DNA of 64,000 nucleotides, taken from assembly GCF_000422865.1 (NCBI RefSeq), contig NZ_AUGW01000016.1, forward strand, positions 16,658 to 80,657, written 5' to 3'. Shown here piece by piece: positions 1 through 7,977 of the stretch. The DNA comes from Oceanospirillum maris DSM 6286 (GTDB taxonomy: Bacteria; Pseudomonadota; Gammaproteobacteria; Pseudomonadales; Halomonadaceae). The notes under the pieces are model-generated. The model saw only the letters and a list, made by a program, of their open reading frames with translations, made no database searches and was not told where the DNA came from. The translations under genes and the position numbers were made by a program. Position 1 is the first letter of the stretch. Each line of letters starts with the position of its first letter.

Positions 1-1578
1 CTGATGGCGATGGGAACAGCAGTCCTAATCAGTGTTTCCCTGATGTCACTAAAGGACAATCTGCTGGAGGATCGCAAGATCAAAACCAAGCATGTGGTCG
101 AAACCGTGCATGGTTTTTTAAATCACTACTATCAATTAGAACAATCCGGAGACATAAGCCGCGAGCAAGCCCAAGATGCGGCTCAACGGGCTATCGAAGG
201 TCTGCGTTATGACCGCGATGAATATTTCTGGATCAATGACATGAATTCCGTTGTCGTGATGCATCCGATCAAGCCCGATCTTAATGGTCAAAACCTAGCG
301 AACCTTGAAGATGCCAACGGTAAAAAGATTTTCAGCGAATTTGTTGGCGTAGTTCGACAATCTGGCGAAGGATACGTTAGTTACCTTTGGCCAAAGCCTG
401 GGCATGATGCACCACAGGCCAAAATATCCTATGTGAAAGGTTTCTCACCTTGGGGTTGGGTTGTGGGCAACGGTATTTACCTTAACGACATGGATCAGAT
501 TTTTTGGCAAACACTGCTGCGATACTCCATTACCGTTGGTATTTTAAGCTTACTGATTGGCGGCTTAGCTCTTTTTATTATTCACATTATTACAGTTCAG
601 GTCACTACCCTTAAAAATACTATGGTGGCCGTTAAAAACTCCGGCAATCTGCGCGAGCGTGTGGATATCAGCACCCAAGATGAATTGGGCGATATGGCCC
701 GAGCTTTCAATCATATGATGGATAACTTCCAAGATATTGTGAATTCTGTCGATCTTTCCACGCAACAGTTATCTGGTGCTATTCACCAGATGTCAGGGAT
801 TACAGAAAATACTATCGAAGGCGTGACCCAGCAGCGTTCAGAAACCGAACAAAGTGCCGCCGGTATGAACCAAATGGCGGCGTCAGCGCAACAAACCGCC
901 CATATCGCAGAGCAGGCCAACGAAGCAACCCGTAACGCCCATAGCCAAACAGAAAACGGCCTTAGAATTGTAGAAGAAGCCAGCTTAAGCATCAACGAAC
1001 TGGCCAAGGAGGTTGAAGGCGCAAGTAGTGTTATCAATGCGCTAGAAGATCACACGGCCAAAATTGAAAGTATCTTGGATGTCATCGGCGGCATCTCTGC
1101 ACAAACGAACTTACTGGCGCTTAATGCTGCCATTGAGGCTGCCCGAGCAGGAGAACAAGGCCGAGGTTTTGCGGTAGTTGCCGATGAGGTGCGTCAACTG
1201 GCTCAACGCTCAGCAGAATCAACCCAGCAGATTCAAGAGATGATCCATGAACTGCAAAGCCGCTCAAAAATAGCGGTCGATGTCATGGATACCAGCCGAG
1301 CAAAAGCAGAAACTACCGTTGAGCGCGCGAATGAGGCCGGTGAATCTTTCCGTACAATTGCGGGGTCGATGCAAGAAATTAGTTCATTAAATGCACAGAT
1401 TATGACCGCTGCGGATGAACAAAGCAGCGTCGCCAATGAGATGAGTCGTAACCTAGTGTCTATCTCAAATATCTCAGAAGAAACCGAAAAAGGCACAGGC
1501 CTTATTCGTGAATCTGGGCGTGAGCTCCAACAAAGTGCTCAAAATCTGGAACGCCTGATTAAGCAGTTTCAAACCTAG
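1..1578 (+). CDS. Methyl-accepting chemotaxis protein with periplasmic Cache domain, 5' end outside the window
   Basis: Inner-membrane chemoreceptor that passes ligand binding to the CheA/CheW array. The reading frame is open to the first base, and the first visible ATG (base 4) already lies inside the first membrane helix, so the true start is upstream. Residues are counted from that ATG. Residues 25-170 resemble a single Cache domain (YFWINDM near 74-80, [10 protein letters not shown] near 151-160). Residues 175-198 form the second membrane helix, followed by HAMP. The conserved cytoplasmic hairpin tip lies near residues 358-395 ([18 protein letters not shown]). There is no C-terminal CheR/CheB docking pentapeptide. 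A terminator follows at once, so this is the last gene of its transcript. The ligand cannot be named; Cache receptors of this type often sense small organic acids. Confidence 0.93.
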   Translation: MMAMGTAVLISVSLMSLKDNLLEDRKIKTKHVVETVHGFLNHYYQLEQSGDISREQAQDAAQRAIEGLRYDRDEYFWINDMNSVVVMHPIKPDLNGQNLANLEDANGKKIFSEFVGVVRQSGEGYVSYLWPKPGHDAPQAKISYVKGFSPWGWVVGNGIYLNDMDQIFWQTLLRYSITVGILSLLIGGLALFIIHIITVQVTTLKNTMVAVKNSGNLRERVDISTQDELGDMARAFNHMMDNFQDIVNSVDLSTQQLSGAIHQMSGITENTIEGVTQQRSETEQSAAGMNQMAASAQQTAHIAEQANEATRNAHSQTENGLRIVEEASLSINELAKEVEGASSVINALEDHTAKIESILDVIGGISAQTNLLALNAAIEAARAGEQGRGFAVVADEVRQLAQRSAESTQQIQEMIHELQSRSKIAVDVMDTSRAKAETTVERANEAGESFRTIAGSMQEISSLNAQIMTAADEQSSVANEMSRNLVSISNISEETEKGTGLIRESGRELQQSAQNLERLIKQFQT

Positions 1579-1616
1579 TCGTTAATAAACCGCTTCCGCT
1601 GCAATAAATATTGAAT

Positions 1617-1663
1617 AAAGCCTATGTCGTAAGTTTACAATTCACGGCATGGGCTTTTTTATT
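1617..1663 (+). terminator. Rho-independent terminator after the chemoreceptor gene
   Basis: A 14-bp stem (AAAGCCTATGTCGT against ACGGCATGGGCTTT, with two G-U pairs) is followed by a run of six T, 40 bases after the stop codon. Confidence 0.85.
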
Positions 1664-1737
1664 GTTCAGCCACATTATGCCCAACCGTTTATAACTCAGT
1701 AAACTGTCTACAACCCAACAGGAGCATCCTAACCTTT

Positions 1738-2277
1738 ATGAAAGGTCGCAATATGCAACGCTGGCGAGATCCAGCAAAAGACCCACGCCGTGAACAAAAA
1801 ACTAACCTAATCACGCCTAAGGGTTATGACGCTCTACAAAATGAGAGAAACTTTCTCTGGAAAATACGCCATCCAGAGCTAGCACAGAAGGTAAAAGAAG
1901 CTGCGGCTCAAGGCGATCGTAGTGAAAATGCCGACTATACCTACAACAAGCAGCTTTTGAACAAAACCTTGAGCCGTATTCGTTATTTGGACAAACGTCT
2001 AGAAGCATTAACCATTGTGGAGAAAAAACCCGATGATTTGCAGCGTATTTTTTTCTCAGCACATATCGAACTAGAACATGAAGACGGTAGCCTGCTGCAA
2101 TTACAGATTGTTGGCCCCGATGAGGCTGACATGAAAGAAGGGAAACTCAACATAGATGCGCCCATGGCTCGAGCGCTTTTAGGAAAAGCCTTAGATGATG
2201 AGATTAAAGTTCAAGCACCCAACGGTGAGCAAATCTATTACGTGCTTGATATTCATTACGATACATCGATTGACTAA
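1738..2277 (+). CDS. greB: Transcription elongation factor GreB
   Basis: GreB enters the RNA polymerase secondary channel and stimulates cleavage of backtracked transcripts. The protein has the N-terminal coiled-coil hairpin with the GDRSENADYTYNK acidic-tip motif and the C-terminal FKBP-like domain with SPMARALL-type sequence (here APMARALLGKAL). YLWR-like and DRSENADY signatures, and the spacing, fit GreB better than GreA. At 179 residues it is about 20 longer than E. coli GreB because of a basic N-terminal extension. Two starts compete: ATG 1738 (GGAG 13 bases upstream) and ATG 1753 (AAAGGT 6 bases upstream); the second may be the real one. The gene appears to be monocistronic. Confidence 0.94.
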   Translation: MKGRNMQRWRDPAKDPRREQKTNLITPKGYDALQNERNFLWKIRHPELAQKVKEAAAQGDRSENADYTYNKQLLNKTLSRIRYLDKRLEALTIVEKKPDDLQRIFFSAHIELEHEDGSLLQLQIVGPDEADMKEGKLNIDAPMARALLGKALDDEIKVQAPNGEQIYYVLDIHYDTSID

Positions 2278-2326
2278 ACACTAAACCATAAACCGACGAA
2301 ACATAGATCGACTAAACGTCTATTAA

Positions 2327-3025
2327 TCAAAGCTCAATCTCAGAAAAAACACTCACCTGCGGATGATTCCCTGTGACCATACCTCTGGAACGCACCAACT
2401 GAACGGTTTCAAACCCCGCTAACTTTGCCGCATCCAGCTCTTCCACTACATCCGACAAAAAAAGAATCTGCGAAGCCGGTCGCTCAATACTGGCCTGAAT
2501 AGCCTTATAAGATGCCACTTCACGCTTGCCACCCACTTGAGTATCAAAATACCCCTCAAACCAGGGCGTTAAATCACCAAAGTCGCTATAACCAAACAAT
2601 AGCTTTTGGGCATAAACCGAGCCGGATGAGTAGATAAACAAGCATAGGCCATCATTTTTCCAGTCTTGCATACACTGATAGGCATCAGGATAAACATGGC
2701 CGGTATAATCGCCAGAAGTATAACCGGCCTGCCAAACAAGCCCTTGCAGAGCTTTTAACGGACCTATCTTTTGGTCATCTTCAATCCACTGTAATAGCTG
2801 AGCGGTAATCGCTTCAATACTCGCGTTTTCCTGCCCTATCAACTGGCGAACAGCGGCGAGCTGCTCCGCGACATCTGGATTATCTTTTTGCTGCAAAATA
2901 AACCCAGGAAGGTGCTCTTTGGCATAGGGAAATAACACCTGATGTACAAAATCGATGGAACCCGTCGTGCCCTCTATATCAGTAACAACAGCTTTAATAT
3001 TTTTAAATCGAACGGTGTTAGCCAT
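2327..3025 (-). CDS. mtnC: Enolase-phosphatase E1 (acireductone synthase) MtnC
   Basis: HAD-superfamily enzyme of methionine salvage that enolises and dephosphorylates 2,3-diketo-5-methylthiopentyl-1-phosphate to acireductone. The HAD motif I (VVTDIEGTTGS, residues 13-23) is present with the nucleophilic Asp, motif II is YSSGS near 133-137, and motif III/IV is the FLSDVVEELDAA stretch near 190. Length 232 residues matches the family. The ATG lies two bases after the mtnD stop codon (TAATCATG), so translation is probably coupled. It is the last gene of the mtnB-mtnD-mtnC operon; I saw no clear terminator in the 50 bases after it. Confidence 0.96.
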   Translation of the reverse strand: MANTVRFKNIKAVVTDIEGTTGSIDFVHQVLFPYAKEHLPGFILQQKDNPDVAEQLAAVRQLIGQENASIEAITAQLLQWIEDDQKIGPLKALQGLVWQAGYTSGDYTGHVYPDAYQCMQDWKNDGLCLFIYSSGSVYAQKLLFGYSDFGDLTPWFEGYFDTQVGGKREVASYKAIQASIERPASQILFLSDVVEELDAAKLAGFETVQLVRSRGMVTGNHPQVSVFSEIEL

Positions 3026-3027
3026 GA

Positions 3028-3585
3028 TTATGCGCTCACTAAATGTTCAAAGCGGGGAAAGTTATCAGCAATCCTATCGCCGCTGTATTGAGCCACCCAA
3101 CCCTCTGGGTTGGTAAACAGACGAATACAAGTAAAGTTAGGTGTATCCCCCATATCGAACCAATGTTTAGTACCCGCTGGCACAGAGATAAGATCATTTT
3201 GGGAGCAACCCACAACAGCCACTTTGTCGCCTAAATGCATATAAAACAGGCCCTGGCCTCGGACAAAAAAGCGTACTTCATCTTCAGTGTGAATATGCTC
3301 TGACAGAAACTTCTCTCGCAAAGCGGCTTTATCAGGATGGTCTGGAGTTAAGCTGATAACGTCCGCTGTTTGAAAGCCATTATCCTGCTTTAAACGGGTT
3401 ACTTCGCGGTCATAAGCCGCCAAAATGGCTTCTTGATCCGCCCCTTGCTCAAGAGGCTGGCTGGCTTGCCAACGCTCAAAGCGAACCCCCTGATCCGCTA
3501 AGAAGGCTTGAATCTTTTCGCCATGGGTTAGGCTTAACGTCACAGCATCTGGTGCTGCGCTATCATATAGTTTTAAAAAGCTCAT
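3028..3585 (-). CDS. mtnD: Acireductone dioxygenase MtnD
   Basis: Cupin dioxygenase that converts acireductone and O2 to the 2-oxo acid precursor of methionine plus formate (Fe form), or to methylthiopropionate, CO and formate (Ni form). The metal-binding signature HIHTEDEVRFF (His, His, Glu) is at about residues 96-106, and the fourth ligand His is in VPAGTKHWFDMG near 141. Length 185 residues is typical. AAGG lies 8 bases before the ATG. It is the middle gene of the methionine-salvage operon. Confidence 0.96.
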   Translation of the reverse strand: MSFLKLYDSAAPDAVTLSLTHGEKIQAFLADQGVRFERWQASQPLEQGADQEAILAAYDREVTRLKQDNGFQTADVISLTPDHPDKAALREKFLSEHIHTEDEVRFFVRGQGLFYMHLGDKVAVVGCSQNDLISVPAGTKHWFDMGDTPNFTCIRLFTNPEGWVAQYSGDRIADNFPRFEHLVSA

Positions 3586-3633
3586 CAGATTGCCTTTTAG
3601 TCTTCATATTTCAGATTTGAATTACAACAGCAT

Positions 3634-4266
3634 TTAAATTTTACATCTAAGAGTTAAGCTTTTAAGCTCGCAGGCCATTAAAAACTCCATCGCTTCGATA
3701 TGACGTAATGTATCAGCCATGGTCGCCCCCCATGTATAAAGGCCGTGACCACGAATCAGATAAGCCGGTGCCATCGGGTGCTGTTTAAGGTAGGCCATGG
3801 TTTCTAGGGATAGCGCTTCAATATCCTGTGTATTTTCAAAGATAGGAATACGCAAAACACCTTCATGAGTGTCAATGCCTGGAAAGGCTTTTTGCAACTC
3901 GTAACCCTGTAAGATTAAATGGTCGCTACGGTCTAAAGCACGGCTTAATACAGTGGCAGCAACGGAGTGTGTGTGCAGCACTGCGCCAATATCATCCCGC
4001 CAGTCATAAAGCACACAATGTAGAAGAGTTTCAGCTGAAGACTTTAGGTTTGATTGCACCGGCTGGCCCTGTAAATCAACTACCATAATATCATTCGGCT
4101 TTAAGCGGCCTTTATGTTTTCCTGATACGGTAATAGCAAGATGATTGTGATCAATTCGGGCAGAATAATTACTACTTGTGGCTGGCGACCAACCTTCGGC
4201 AAATAGAAACTGGCCAGCCTCTATAACCTCTTGCGCTTTAACAGCATATATTGCGAGATTCACCAC
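3634..4266 (-). CDS. mtnB: Methylthioribulose-1-phosphate dehydratase MtnB
   Basis: Class II aldolase-fold zinc enzyme that dehydrates methylthioribulose-1-phosphate. Zinc ligands are visible in VLHTHSVAATVL (HTH, near residues 98-100) and IRGHGLYTWG (near residue 171). The 210-residue length fits the family. The start is GTG at 4266 with AGAGGA seven bases upstream; the next codon is also GTG. It is the first gene of the operon and is divergent from trmO. The upstream enzymes of the pathway (MtnN or MtnP, MtnK, MtnA) are not in this window. Confidence 0.94.
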   Translation of the reverse strand: MVNLAIYAVKAQEVIEAGQFLFAEGWSPATSSNYSARIDHNHLAITVSGKHKGRLKPNDIMVVDLQGQPVQSNLKSSAETLLHCVLYDWRDDIGAVLHTHSVAATVLSRALDRSDHLILQGYELQKAFPGIDTHEGVLRIPIFENTQDIEALSLETMAYLKQHPMAPAYLIRGHGLYTWGATMADTLRHIEAMEFLMACELKSLTLRCKI

Positions 4267-4415
4267 CGGCTAATCCTCTTTATGGCAAACAGGTTATCAT
4301 GACAAACAGATTGTCGAATTGGCTGGTATTTTCTCATAACCGAAATACCACACAAGTTTTTTACATGAAGATCGTTGTTCACAGATAAACTGCTCGCAGA
4401 GTCACGGAGTCCAAA

Positions 4416-5168
4416 TTGACAGATACAGTGCCGCATCAGCATTATAATCTTGCCGTTATTGGCACGATACAATCCTGCTATAAAGAGAAATTTGGCATCC
4501 CCCGCCAACCCGGCCTTGCCCCAGCGTCTACGGGTATTATTCGTCTTTTACCGCCGTATAATCAGCCGGATGCTGTACGTGGGCTAGAAAAAAACAGTCA
4601 TATCTGGGTGCAGTTTATATTCCATCAGTGCTTAAAAGATCATTGGAAACCCACCGTGCGCCCGCCCCGTTTAGGCGGTAACGAGCGCTTGGGCGTATTT
4701 GCCACCCGCGCGACCTTTCGACCTAATCCTATCGGTTTATCGGTGGTGGTGTTAGATAGAATTGAAATCACCTCAAAAGAAGTACTCATTCATATTAGTG
4801 GCTTAGATCTTGTGGAAGGCACGCCGGTTTTGGACATTAAGCCATATATTCCCTATGTGGATAACGTAGAGCATGCTCGCAGTGCCTTTGCCCCAGAAGC
4901 TCCAACGGAGCACCCTGTTTTTTGGACACCTGAAGCAAAAATCGCTCTTACCTATTACGAAGCCAAATATGGTGCCATAGCCAAGCTTATTGAGCAGGTT
5001 CTACAGCAAGATCCAAGACCAGCCTATCGACATGGAAAAGCAGAAGAAAAGATATACGGTATAAAGCTACAGCAAGCGGATGTGCGCTTTAAGATTCAGC
5101 CCTACACGGAGCAACAAAAAATTGCTATTTGGGTTGTGGATATAGAAGACTTAGGTGATAACGATTAA
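4416..5168 (+). CDS. trmO: tRNA (N6-threonylcarbamoyladenosine-37-N6)-methyltransferase TrmO
   Basis: TrmO uses SAM to methylate t6A37 to m6t6A37 in threonine tRNAs. The single-sheeted UPF0066/YaeB beta-barrel signature is clear: IGTIQSCYKEKFGIPRQPG near residues 15-33, RPPRLGGNERLGVFATRATF near 82-101 and RPNPIGLS directly after, followed by DLVEGTPVLDIKPYIPYVD. The start is TTG at 4416; GGAG at 4406-4409 gives ideal spacing and there is no better ATG. Length 250 residues fits the gammaproteobacterial family. It is transcribed divergently from the mtn operon. Confidence 0.94.
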   Translation: MTDTVPHQHYNLAVIGTIQSCYKEKFGIPRQPGLAPASTGIIRLLPPYNQPDAVRGLEKNSHIWVQFIFHQCLKDHWKPTVRPPRLGGNERLGVFATRATFRPNPIGLSVVVLDRIEITSKEVLIHISGLDLVEGTPVLDIKPYIPYVDNVEHARSAFAPEAPTEHPVFWTPEAKIALTYYEAKYGAIAKLIEQVLQQDPRPAYRHGKAEEKIYGIKLQQADVRFKIQPYTEQQKIAIWVVDIEDLGDND

Positions 5169-5174
5169 ACGTTA

Positions 5175-5209
5175 AACAAAAAAATACCCGCTGCAAAGAG
5201 CAGGTATTG
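5175..5209 (-). terminator. Terminator of the cold-shock gene
   Basis: Read on the minus strand, AATACCTGCT pairs with AGCGGGTATT across a short loop and is followed by a run of T. It lies just after the csp stop codon and also closes the convergent trmO unit. Confidence 0.75.
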
Positions 5210-5229
5210 AGAAGCCATAAAAGTAGCGA

Positions 5230-5439
5230 TTAAACTACCGTTACATTCTCTGCCTGAGGGCCTTTTTGACCTTGAGTTACTTCAAAAGTAACCTGCTGAC
5301 CTTCCTCAAGGCTACGACGGCCAGTACCGTTGATAGCGCGAAAATGTACAAATACATCGCTGTCGCCTTCACGAGAAATAAAGCCAAAACCTTTTTCATC
5401 GTTAAACCACTTAACGGTACCAGTAATTAAACCTGACAT
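5230..5439 (-). CDS. Cold-shock protein, CspA family
   Basis: Small OB-fold protein that binds single-stranded RNA and DNA as an RNA chaperone. RNP1 (KGFGFIS) and RNP2 (VFVHF) motifs are intact. The frame is open upstream of this start, but ATG 5439 is preceded by AGAGGAC at good spacing and gives the normal 69-residue length ([13 protein letters not shown]), so the longer version is rejected. It is monocistronic with a long upstream region. A paralogue lies at the right end of the window (63713-63922). Cold induction is plausible from the long leader but is not shown by the sequence. Confidence 0.95.
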   Translation of the reverse strand: MSGLITGTVKWFNDEKGFGFISREGDSDVFVHFRAINGTGRRSLEEGQQVTFEVTQGQKGPQAENVTVV

Positions 5440-5865
5440 AACGTCCTCTTTACTCTTGCTTGCGCCCGGACTCACCGGGAATAAAATCTAACAGGGTTCA
5501 TCCGAATGATGCCCCATCATTACTACTGCAACTCCTGTTGCAGTTCCTCTATTAGAGCATGACTTTATGGCTTTACAACTACTTTTTTCAGTTTTATGAA
5601 AAAAATTACATCCACAAAATACCCTTAACGAAACATTGCAACACAAAAAGTAAAAAATAGAGTAAACCGGCCTAAAAGGCCAAACACGAAGCAAAACATC
5701 CCACGATCTAAATATTTTTTAACATTTTGCATAATATCCTGAATTATCAATCAGTTTCATACGCTAAACACTGGCGAATTAAGCCAACCTTTTGTACAAT
5801 CTCGGCACTTAAGATTTTTGATTTAACCATTTTGTTGTCATCTTGGTTTAATCACAAGTACTTAA
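5440..5865. promoter_or_regulatory. Leader of the cold-shock gene and tRNA upstream region, with two hairpins
   Basis: This 426-base stretch has no credible gene. Read on the minus strand, the part near csp can form two small hairpins: CTGCAAC-AGGA-GTTGCAG (5526-5543), with a Shine-Dalgarno-like loop, and CCCGG-TGAGT-CCGGG (5465-5479), about 25 bases before the start codon. Long structured leaders are usual for cold-inducible csp genes. The tRNA promoter must lie in the right half, but I could not pick a convincing -35/-10 pair. Confidence 0.4.
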
Positions 5866-5942
5866 GGGCCCTTAGCTCAGTTGGTTAGAGCATCCGACTC
5901 ATAATCGGCAGGTCCTGGGTTCGAGTCCCGGAGGGCCCACCA
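5866..5942 (+). tRNA. tRNA with CAU anticodon (elongator Met or lysidine-modified Ile2)
   Basis: A 77-base cloverleaf with encoded CCA. The acceptor stem GGGCCCT pairs with AGGGCCC; the D stem is GCTC/GAGC, the anticodon loop is CTCATAA, and the T arm is CTGGG-TTCGAGT-CCCGG. The identity is ambiguous between elongator Met and Ile2. C4-G69 and C5-G68 pairs are among the determinants reported for TilS recognition of E. coli tRNA-Ile2, which favours Ile2, but the body also resembles gammaproteobacterial elongator Met tRNAs. It is not an initiator, because the first acceptor pair is G-C. Confidence 0.93.
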
Positions 5943-5950
5943 TATTTAAA

Positions 5951-5986
5951 TAAAAAACCCAGCAGTCACACTGCTGGGTTTTTTAT
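5951..5986. terminator. Strong bidirectional terminator after the tRNA
   Basis: A perfect stem AACCCAGCAG/CTGCTGGGTT with a five-base loop is flanked by A and T runs, nine bases after the tRNA CCA end. Confidence 0.9.
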
Positions 5987-6084
5987 TGTCTGCATTAAAT
6001 CTATTCTGCCTATCTTGACTTATATCCGCACAAACATTAGAAGATACTTGTTTATTTGGAACCGTCACTTTTAGGGAGAACACT

Positions 6085-6534
6085 ATGTCTGAGCATCGCT
6101 CACAACTTTCTTGGCAGCGTAAAGAACACCCCGAAGACAACACTACATTTTGTCGAAACCATACTCTGACACTTAATGGCGGTCAGGTTATTAATGCGTC
6201 ATCAGCTGCCAGCTTTTTAGGCGATGCCCAAGCGTCTGATCCTGAGCAACTACTTGTTGCAGCGGTATCAAGTTGTCATATGCTGACATTTCTTGCCGTT
6301 GCTGACGTAAAAGGCTTTAAAGTTGAAAACTATCAAGATGATGCAGTTGGTTATCTGACTAAAGCAGAGCGTGGAAAAGTGGTTAGCCGTATTGAATTAA
6401 ATGCAACGGTTACGTTTTCTGGCGAGAAACAACCGACAGAAAAAGAGCTGGATCGGCTACACGATAGCGCCCATCGCAACTGTTTTATTGCCAACTCCAT
6501 TAAAGCTGACGTTGAAGTGATGAAAAAGTCTTAA
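6085..6534 (+). CDS. OsmC/Ohr-family hydroperoxide reductase
   Basis: Members of this family reduce organic hydroperoxides with a reactive cysteine pair. Both are present: one in the AAVSSCHMLTFL helix (about Cys 64) and one in HRNCFIANSI (about Cys 132). The spacing and the DPEQLLVAAVSSC motif resemble the YhfA/OsmC-like group (SACHM...) more than classical Ohr. It has 149 residues and no signal peptide, so it should be cytoplasmic. GGGAG lies about nine bases before the ATG. It is a single gene, convergent with the motor-type operon that follows. The physiological oxidant cannot be told from the sequence. Confidence 0.88.
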   Translation: MSEHRSQLSWQRKEHPEDNTTFCRNHTLTLNGGQVINASSAASFLGDAQASDPEQLLVAAVSSCHMLTFLAVADVKGFKVENYQDDAVGYLTKAERGKVVSRIELNATVTFSGEKQPTEKELDRLHDSAHRNCFIANSIKADVEVMKKS

Positions 6535-6568
6535 ACTTTTTTTATTGAATTGAATCTTTTTATTAAAT

Positions 6569-6604
6569 CGAATGAAGGCAAGCTTAAAGCTTGCCTTCAA
6601 TTCG
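6569..6604. repeat. Near-perfect 17-bp inverted repeat over the stop codon of the third motor-operon gene
   Basis: GAAGGCAAGCTT (6574-6585) and AAGCTTGCCTTC (6587-6598) are exact complements separated by one base; the arms extend through CGAAT and ATTCG with one bulge. The stop codon at 6584-6586 lies at the tip. No adjacent T run is seen on either strand, so it is not a canonical terminator; it may protect the mRNA 3' end or pause polymerase between convergent genes. Confidence 0.7.
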
Positions 6605-7162
6605 TACAGGATAGAGGGTATAAACTCTAAAAAAGTCCGCCAACTGGAAACTTCTTATCAGTTGTTCGCTGTAGCGAATTCTTCGATTACGCGTCAAACT
6701 AAAACCTTTATAAGCTAAAAGGCTGAGGCAATCAGGGCAAATTGATAAGCTGCGCCGCTTACTATCGTCGGGTATAGGAAAGGGCGAACTTTGACATGTT
6801 GTTGCCACCAGCGCTTCACGGGCGTTATCCTGCAAAACCTTACAAGCCGCCACATGCACGTACTCTTTTCTAGTGTGACTCTTTTTTTGGCCTTGGCTTA
6901 AGCTTAGACTCTGGCTTCGAGTCAGTTCTGCATTTAAAAAATACACCACCACACGACCATTTTTTATGGCTAAAGTATGGTCAGGTAGAATCCTAATGCC
7001 CTCTAAAGACGTTTTAATACCTTGGTTTTCCAGCAGCGAACGCTCCTGCCCAGTTAAGTGTTTAGAGCCATCAAATAGTACAAAATGACCTAATCGTTTT
7101 GCCCCCATTTCTCGACGAAGATGAAGCAAGTCTTCATCTTGATTAAAATCAGGTAATTCCAT
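6584..7162 (-). CDS. Uncharacterised Cys/His protein, third gene of a ZorAB-like motor operon
   Basis: I do not recognise this 192-residue protein. Counted from ATG 7162, it has no signal peptide or membrane helix. The N-terminal half looks like a small mixed alpha/beta domain (GHFVLFDGSKHLTGQERSLL, ILPDHTLAIKNGRVVVYFLNA). The second half has His103 and Cys107 (HVAAC), Cys123, and Cys142/Cys145 in ICPDCLSLL, a pattern that could bind one zinc ion, then a basic stretch (SLTRNRRIRYSEQLIRSF). A GTG at 7192 overlaps the previous stop, but AAGGAGG six bases before ATG 7162 fixes the start. Position after MotA- and MotB-like genes suggests a cytosolic effector or adaptor; that is inference. No convincing HNH motif is seen. 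Confidence 0.75.
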   Translation of the reverse strand: MELPDFNQDEDLLHLRREMGAKRLGHFVLFDGSKHLTGQERSLLENQGIKTSLEGIRILPDHTLAIKNGRVVVYFLNAELTRSQSLSLSQGQKKSHTRKEYVHVAACKVLQDNAREALVATTCQSSPFPIPDDSKRRSLSICPDCLSLLAYKGFSLTRNRRIRYSEQLIRSFQLADFFRVYTLYPVRIEGKL

Positions 7163-7191
7163 AGTGCCTCCTTGCGTTAACCGATCTAGCA

Positions 7192-7977
7192 CTAAGGCTC
7201 ATGAGAGTCCATCTCAGGTTTACCTTTAGCACTTGCAGTATCATCTTTATCCAAAACATCTTTTAAGATCTCACGAATACGAGAATCTGCATCAGTTCTT
7301 AAACGGAACTCTACCCGACGAGAACGCTCGCTATTTTCTTCCCCTGAGGCAGACACCACGAGTTTTGATGATGACAGTCCGTTGGCGGTTAGATGGCTTT
7401 TCAACCACGTTTTTTGATATTCAACCTTTGGTAGGCCTAAGACATAGCCTAGTGCGGAGCGTGTTCTTGCTTGAGATAAACGCATATTATTGATGTAAGC
7501 TTCATCTTGGCTACTGGCATTGGTCCAATCACTTGAAGTATGGCCTTCGATACGCACCTCAGAAATATCGTATCGATATTTTTCTGAAGTGATGATCCGT
7601 GTGTACCGTGGAAAAAAGTCTGACAGAATGGCTTCAAAGGCAGGCTGCAAGCTTGATTTGCCAACATCAAACATCACATCCGTATTGTAAAACTGCAGGC
7701 TTAGGTCGTCCGCTTTCAGTTCAGCCCCCCATTTGGGTAGGTCATCTTTAAATTCGGTATAAAGATCCTGATAAAGCTGATCCCGAAGGTCTTGGTATAA
7801 TAGAGCAACCTCTTTTATCTTCTGGGTTTCCCGCTCAAGAATCACCATATAAGCTACGGCAACCAGCAGAAAGACCATCATTAAGCCTGCCATCAGGTCA
7901 CTCACGGCAACCCAATGGGAACCTTCTTCAGCGGCTAAACTTTCTTCTTCATCTTGCCGATGATCGAGTCTGTTCAC
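7192..7977 (-). CDS. MotB/OmpA-type membrane protein, ZorB-like
   Basis: Inner-membrane protein with one N-terminal helix (about residues 28-47) and a periplasmic OmpA-like peptidoglycan-binding domain. The helix begins with VSDLMAGLMMVFLL, and Asp27 occupies the place of the proton-binding Asp of MotB/ExbD-type stators. The OmpA domain spans about residues 95-225: MFDVGKSSL (102-110), VRIEGHTSSDW (141-151), NMRLSQARTRS (164-174) and RSRRVEFRL (218-226). The GTG start at 7977 overlaps the upstream stop by four bases (GTGA), so it is co-translated with the channel protein. It resembles ZorB of Zorya defence systems and orphan MotB-like proteins; the sequence alone does not separate these. A flagellar role is unlikely because no flagellar genes are nearby. 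Confidence 0.85.
   Translation of the reverse strand: MNRLDHRQDEEESLAAEEGSHWVAVSDLMAGLMMVFLLVAVAYMVILERETQKIKEVALLYQDLRDQLYQDLYTEFKDDLPKWGAELKADDLSLQFYNTDVMFDVGKSSLQPAFEAILSDFFPRYTRIITSEKYRYDISEVRIEGHTSSDWTNASSQDEAYINNMRLSQARTRSALGYVLGLPKVEYQKTWLKSHLTANGLSSSKLVVSASGEENSERSRRVEFRLRTDADSRIREILKDVLDKDDTASAKGKPEMDSHEP

Noticed and set aside
4267..4415. SAM riboswitch before the methionine-salvage operon
   Set aside because: The gap is only about 150 bases and shows no recognisable SAM-riboswitch core or terminator hairpin.
4260..4508. Open frame over the mtnB/trmO divergent region on the minus strand
   Set aside because: It overlaps the trmO start and has no ribosome binding site or recognisable sequence.
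5488..5694. Small Cys-rich open frame upstream of the cold-shock gene
   Set aside because: No ribosome binding site; it is better explained as the csp leader.
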